From an uncultured Bacilli bacterium (GTDB taxonomy: Bacteria; Bacillota_I; Bacilli_A; RF39; UBA660), in contig CAKPAQ010000065.1 in NCBI GenBank assembly GCA_934133015.1, positions 1-5,657 on the forward strand: a stretch of 5,657 bases of DNA, read 5' to 3'. The position numbers and the translations under genes are program-made. Positions 5,382 through 5,657 of this stretch are shown one piece after another; the stretch's first letter is position 1, and every line of letters begins with the position of its first letter. The notes below the pieces were generated by a model that saw only the letters and a program-made list of their open reading frames with translations, was not told the origin of the DNA and made no database searches.

Positions 5382-5507
5382 ATGAAAAAATTATTTGCAA
5401 TGATACTTTCTGGACTAGGTATCTTAGCAGCTAGTAGTGCTAGTATTGGATGTCCAGTATTATTATTAGATGAACCTAAAATGAGTAAACATATGATTGA
5501 AAGATAA
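5382..5507 (+). CDS. agrD: AgrD-like cyclic lactone autoinducer precursor, 41 residues
   Basis: This is the precursor of the secreted quorum-sensing peptide. The layout is that of AgrD. An N-terminal hydrophobic/amphipathic leader (MKKLFAMILSGLGILAAS, 1-18) anchors it in the membrane, a short Ser/Gly stretch precedes the single Cys24, hydrophobic core residues Pro-Val-Leu-Leu-Leu (25-29) follow, and the charged tail DEPKMSKHMIER (30-41) is the part AgrB would remove. The tail resembles the clostridial ending E-P-x-M-P-K-x-L, with Ser35 where Pro is usual. By family analogy, Cys24 and the carboxyl of Leu28 (or Leu29) would form a thiolactone ring of five or six residues. The N-terminal cut, and so the exocyclic tail, cannot be placed. 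The AGGAGG site at 5370-5375 overlaps the agrB stop and lies six bases before the ATG, which suggests translational coupling. A terminator begins five bases after the stop. The gene is small enough to be missed by automatic annotation. Confidence 0.9.
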   Translation: MKKLFAMILSGLGILAASSASIGCPVLLLDEPKMSKHMIER

Positions 5508-5511
5508 ATAA

Positions 5512-5552
5512 AAAAATGTAGCGATATTTAAATCGTTACATTTTTATTTTTT
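5512..5552. terminator. Bidirectional intrinsic terminator between agrD and the right-edge gene
   Basis: AAAAATGTAGCGAT (5512-5525) pairs with ATCGTTACATTTTT (5532-5545) over 14 bp, with one G-T wobble and a 6-base loop. T runs on the plus strand (5541-5545 and 5547-5552) end the agrBD transcript, and the A run at 5511-5516 gives Ts on the minus strand for the convergent gene. Its position directly behind agrD shows that no further gene belongs to the agr operon here. Confidence 0.9.
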
Positions 5553-5657
5553 ATGAATTGTTACAATTTGAGTAAAGAAATTATCTAATATTTTTGTTTC
5601 TTCTTCTGTACCTATTTCTTGTAAAAAAGATGCTTTTGTTACATTCAACTTGTAATC
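5544..5657 (-). CDS. C-terminal fragment of a convergent gene (right edge)
   Basis: An open frame enters from the right edge and ends with TAA at 5546-5544, giving the last 37 residues of a protein. They read as a soluble helical tail, with SFLQEIGTEEETKILDNFF near the middle and IHKK at the end. The stop codon touches the bidirectional terminator, as expected for a real gene end. The Glu-rich turn followed by an amphipathic helix is reminiscent of the end of MarR-type regulators, but 37 residues are too few to name a family. Nothing in it suggests the ATPase end of an AgrC-type kinase. Confidence 0.65.
   Translation of the reverse strand, partial: DYKLNVTKASFLQEIGTEEETKILDNFFTQIVTIHKK

Noticed and set aside
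1..5657. CRISPR array, rRNA or intact insertion sequence
   Set aside because: No regularly spaced repeats, no rRNA-like stretch and no transposase-like protein were seen on either strand.

Overview
The window looks like a chromosomal segment of a very AT-rich, low-GC Gram-positive bacterium (Bacillota). The best indications are the gene set (long-form hpf next to secA, an AgrBD peptide-signalling pair) and the strong purine-rich ribosome binding sites. SecA carries the C-terminal SEC-C zinc tail usual in this phylum. The standard genetic code fits: tryptophans are TGG, and all seven stops seen are TAA or TAG. The very low GC would suit gut Bacilli or Clostridia-type lineages, but the window does not fix the genus.

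Layout. Bases 1-108 are an edge with a small hairpin and a perfect 16-bp palindrome. A 233-residue protein of unknown function lies on the minus strand at 109-810. A roughly 250-bp spacer follows, with two inverted-repeat structures and the secA terminator. Next come three minus-strand housekeeping genes, each apparently its own transcription unit: secA (protein export ATPase), hpf (ribosome hibernation factor, long form) and a cold-shock domain protein. Each has its own intrinsic terminator. secA and hpf have a recognisable extended -10 promoter very close to the ribosome binding site; the cold-shock promoter is not clear. A divergent spacer (4488-4756) separates the cold-shock gene from a plus-strand operon, agrB-agrD, made of a membrane peptidase and the 41-residue precursor of a cyclic (thio)lactone signal peptide. 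A bidirectional terminator closes this operon against a convergent, truncated gene at the right edge.

How the genes work together. AgrB should cut and cyclise AgrD at the membrane to make an autoinducing peptide with a ring that probably starts at Cys24 (CPVLL or CPVLLL). No agrC kinase or agrA regulator is present, and the terminator plus convergent gene right after agrD exclude a canonical agrBDCA operon here. The pair is therefore orphan, or its receptor is elsewhere. SecA, HPF and the cold-shock protein act in export, stationary-phase ribosome protection and RNA handling; nothing ties them to the Agr pair except proximity.

The most distinctive features are the small agrD gene, the orphan status of agrBD, the compact gene ends (stop codons inside or touching terminator hairpins), the recurring extended -10 promoters that predict very short leaders, and the unexplained repeats around the 233-residue gene.
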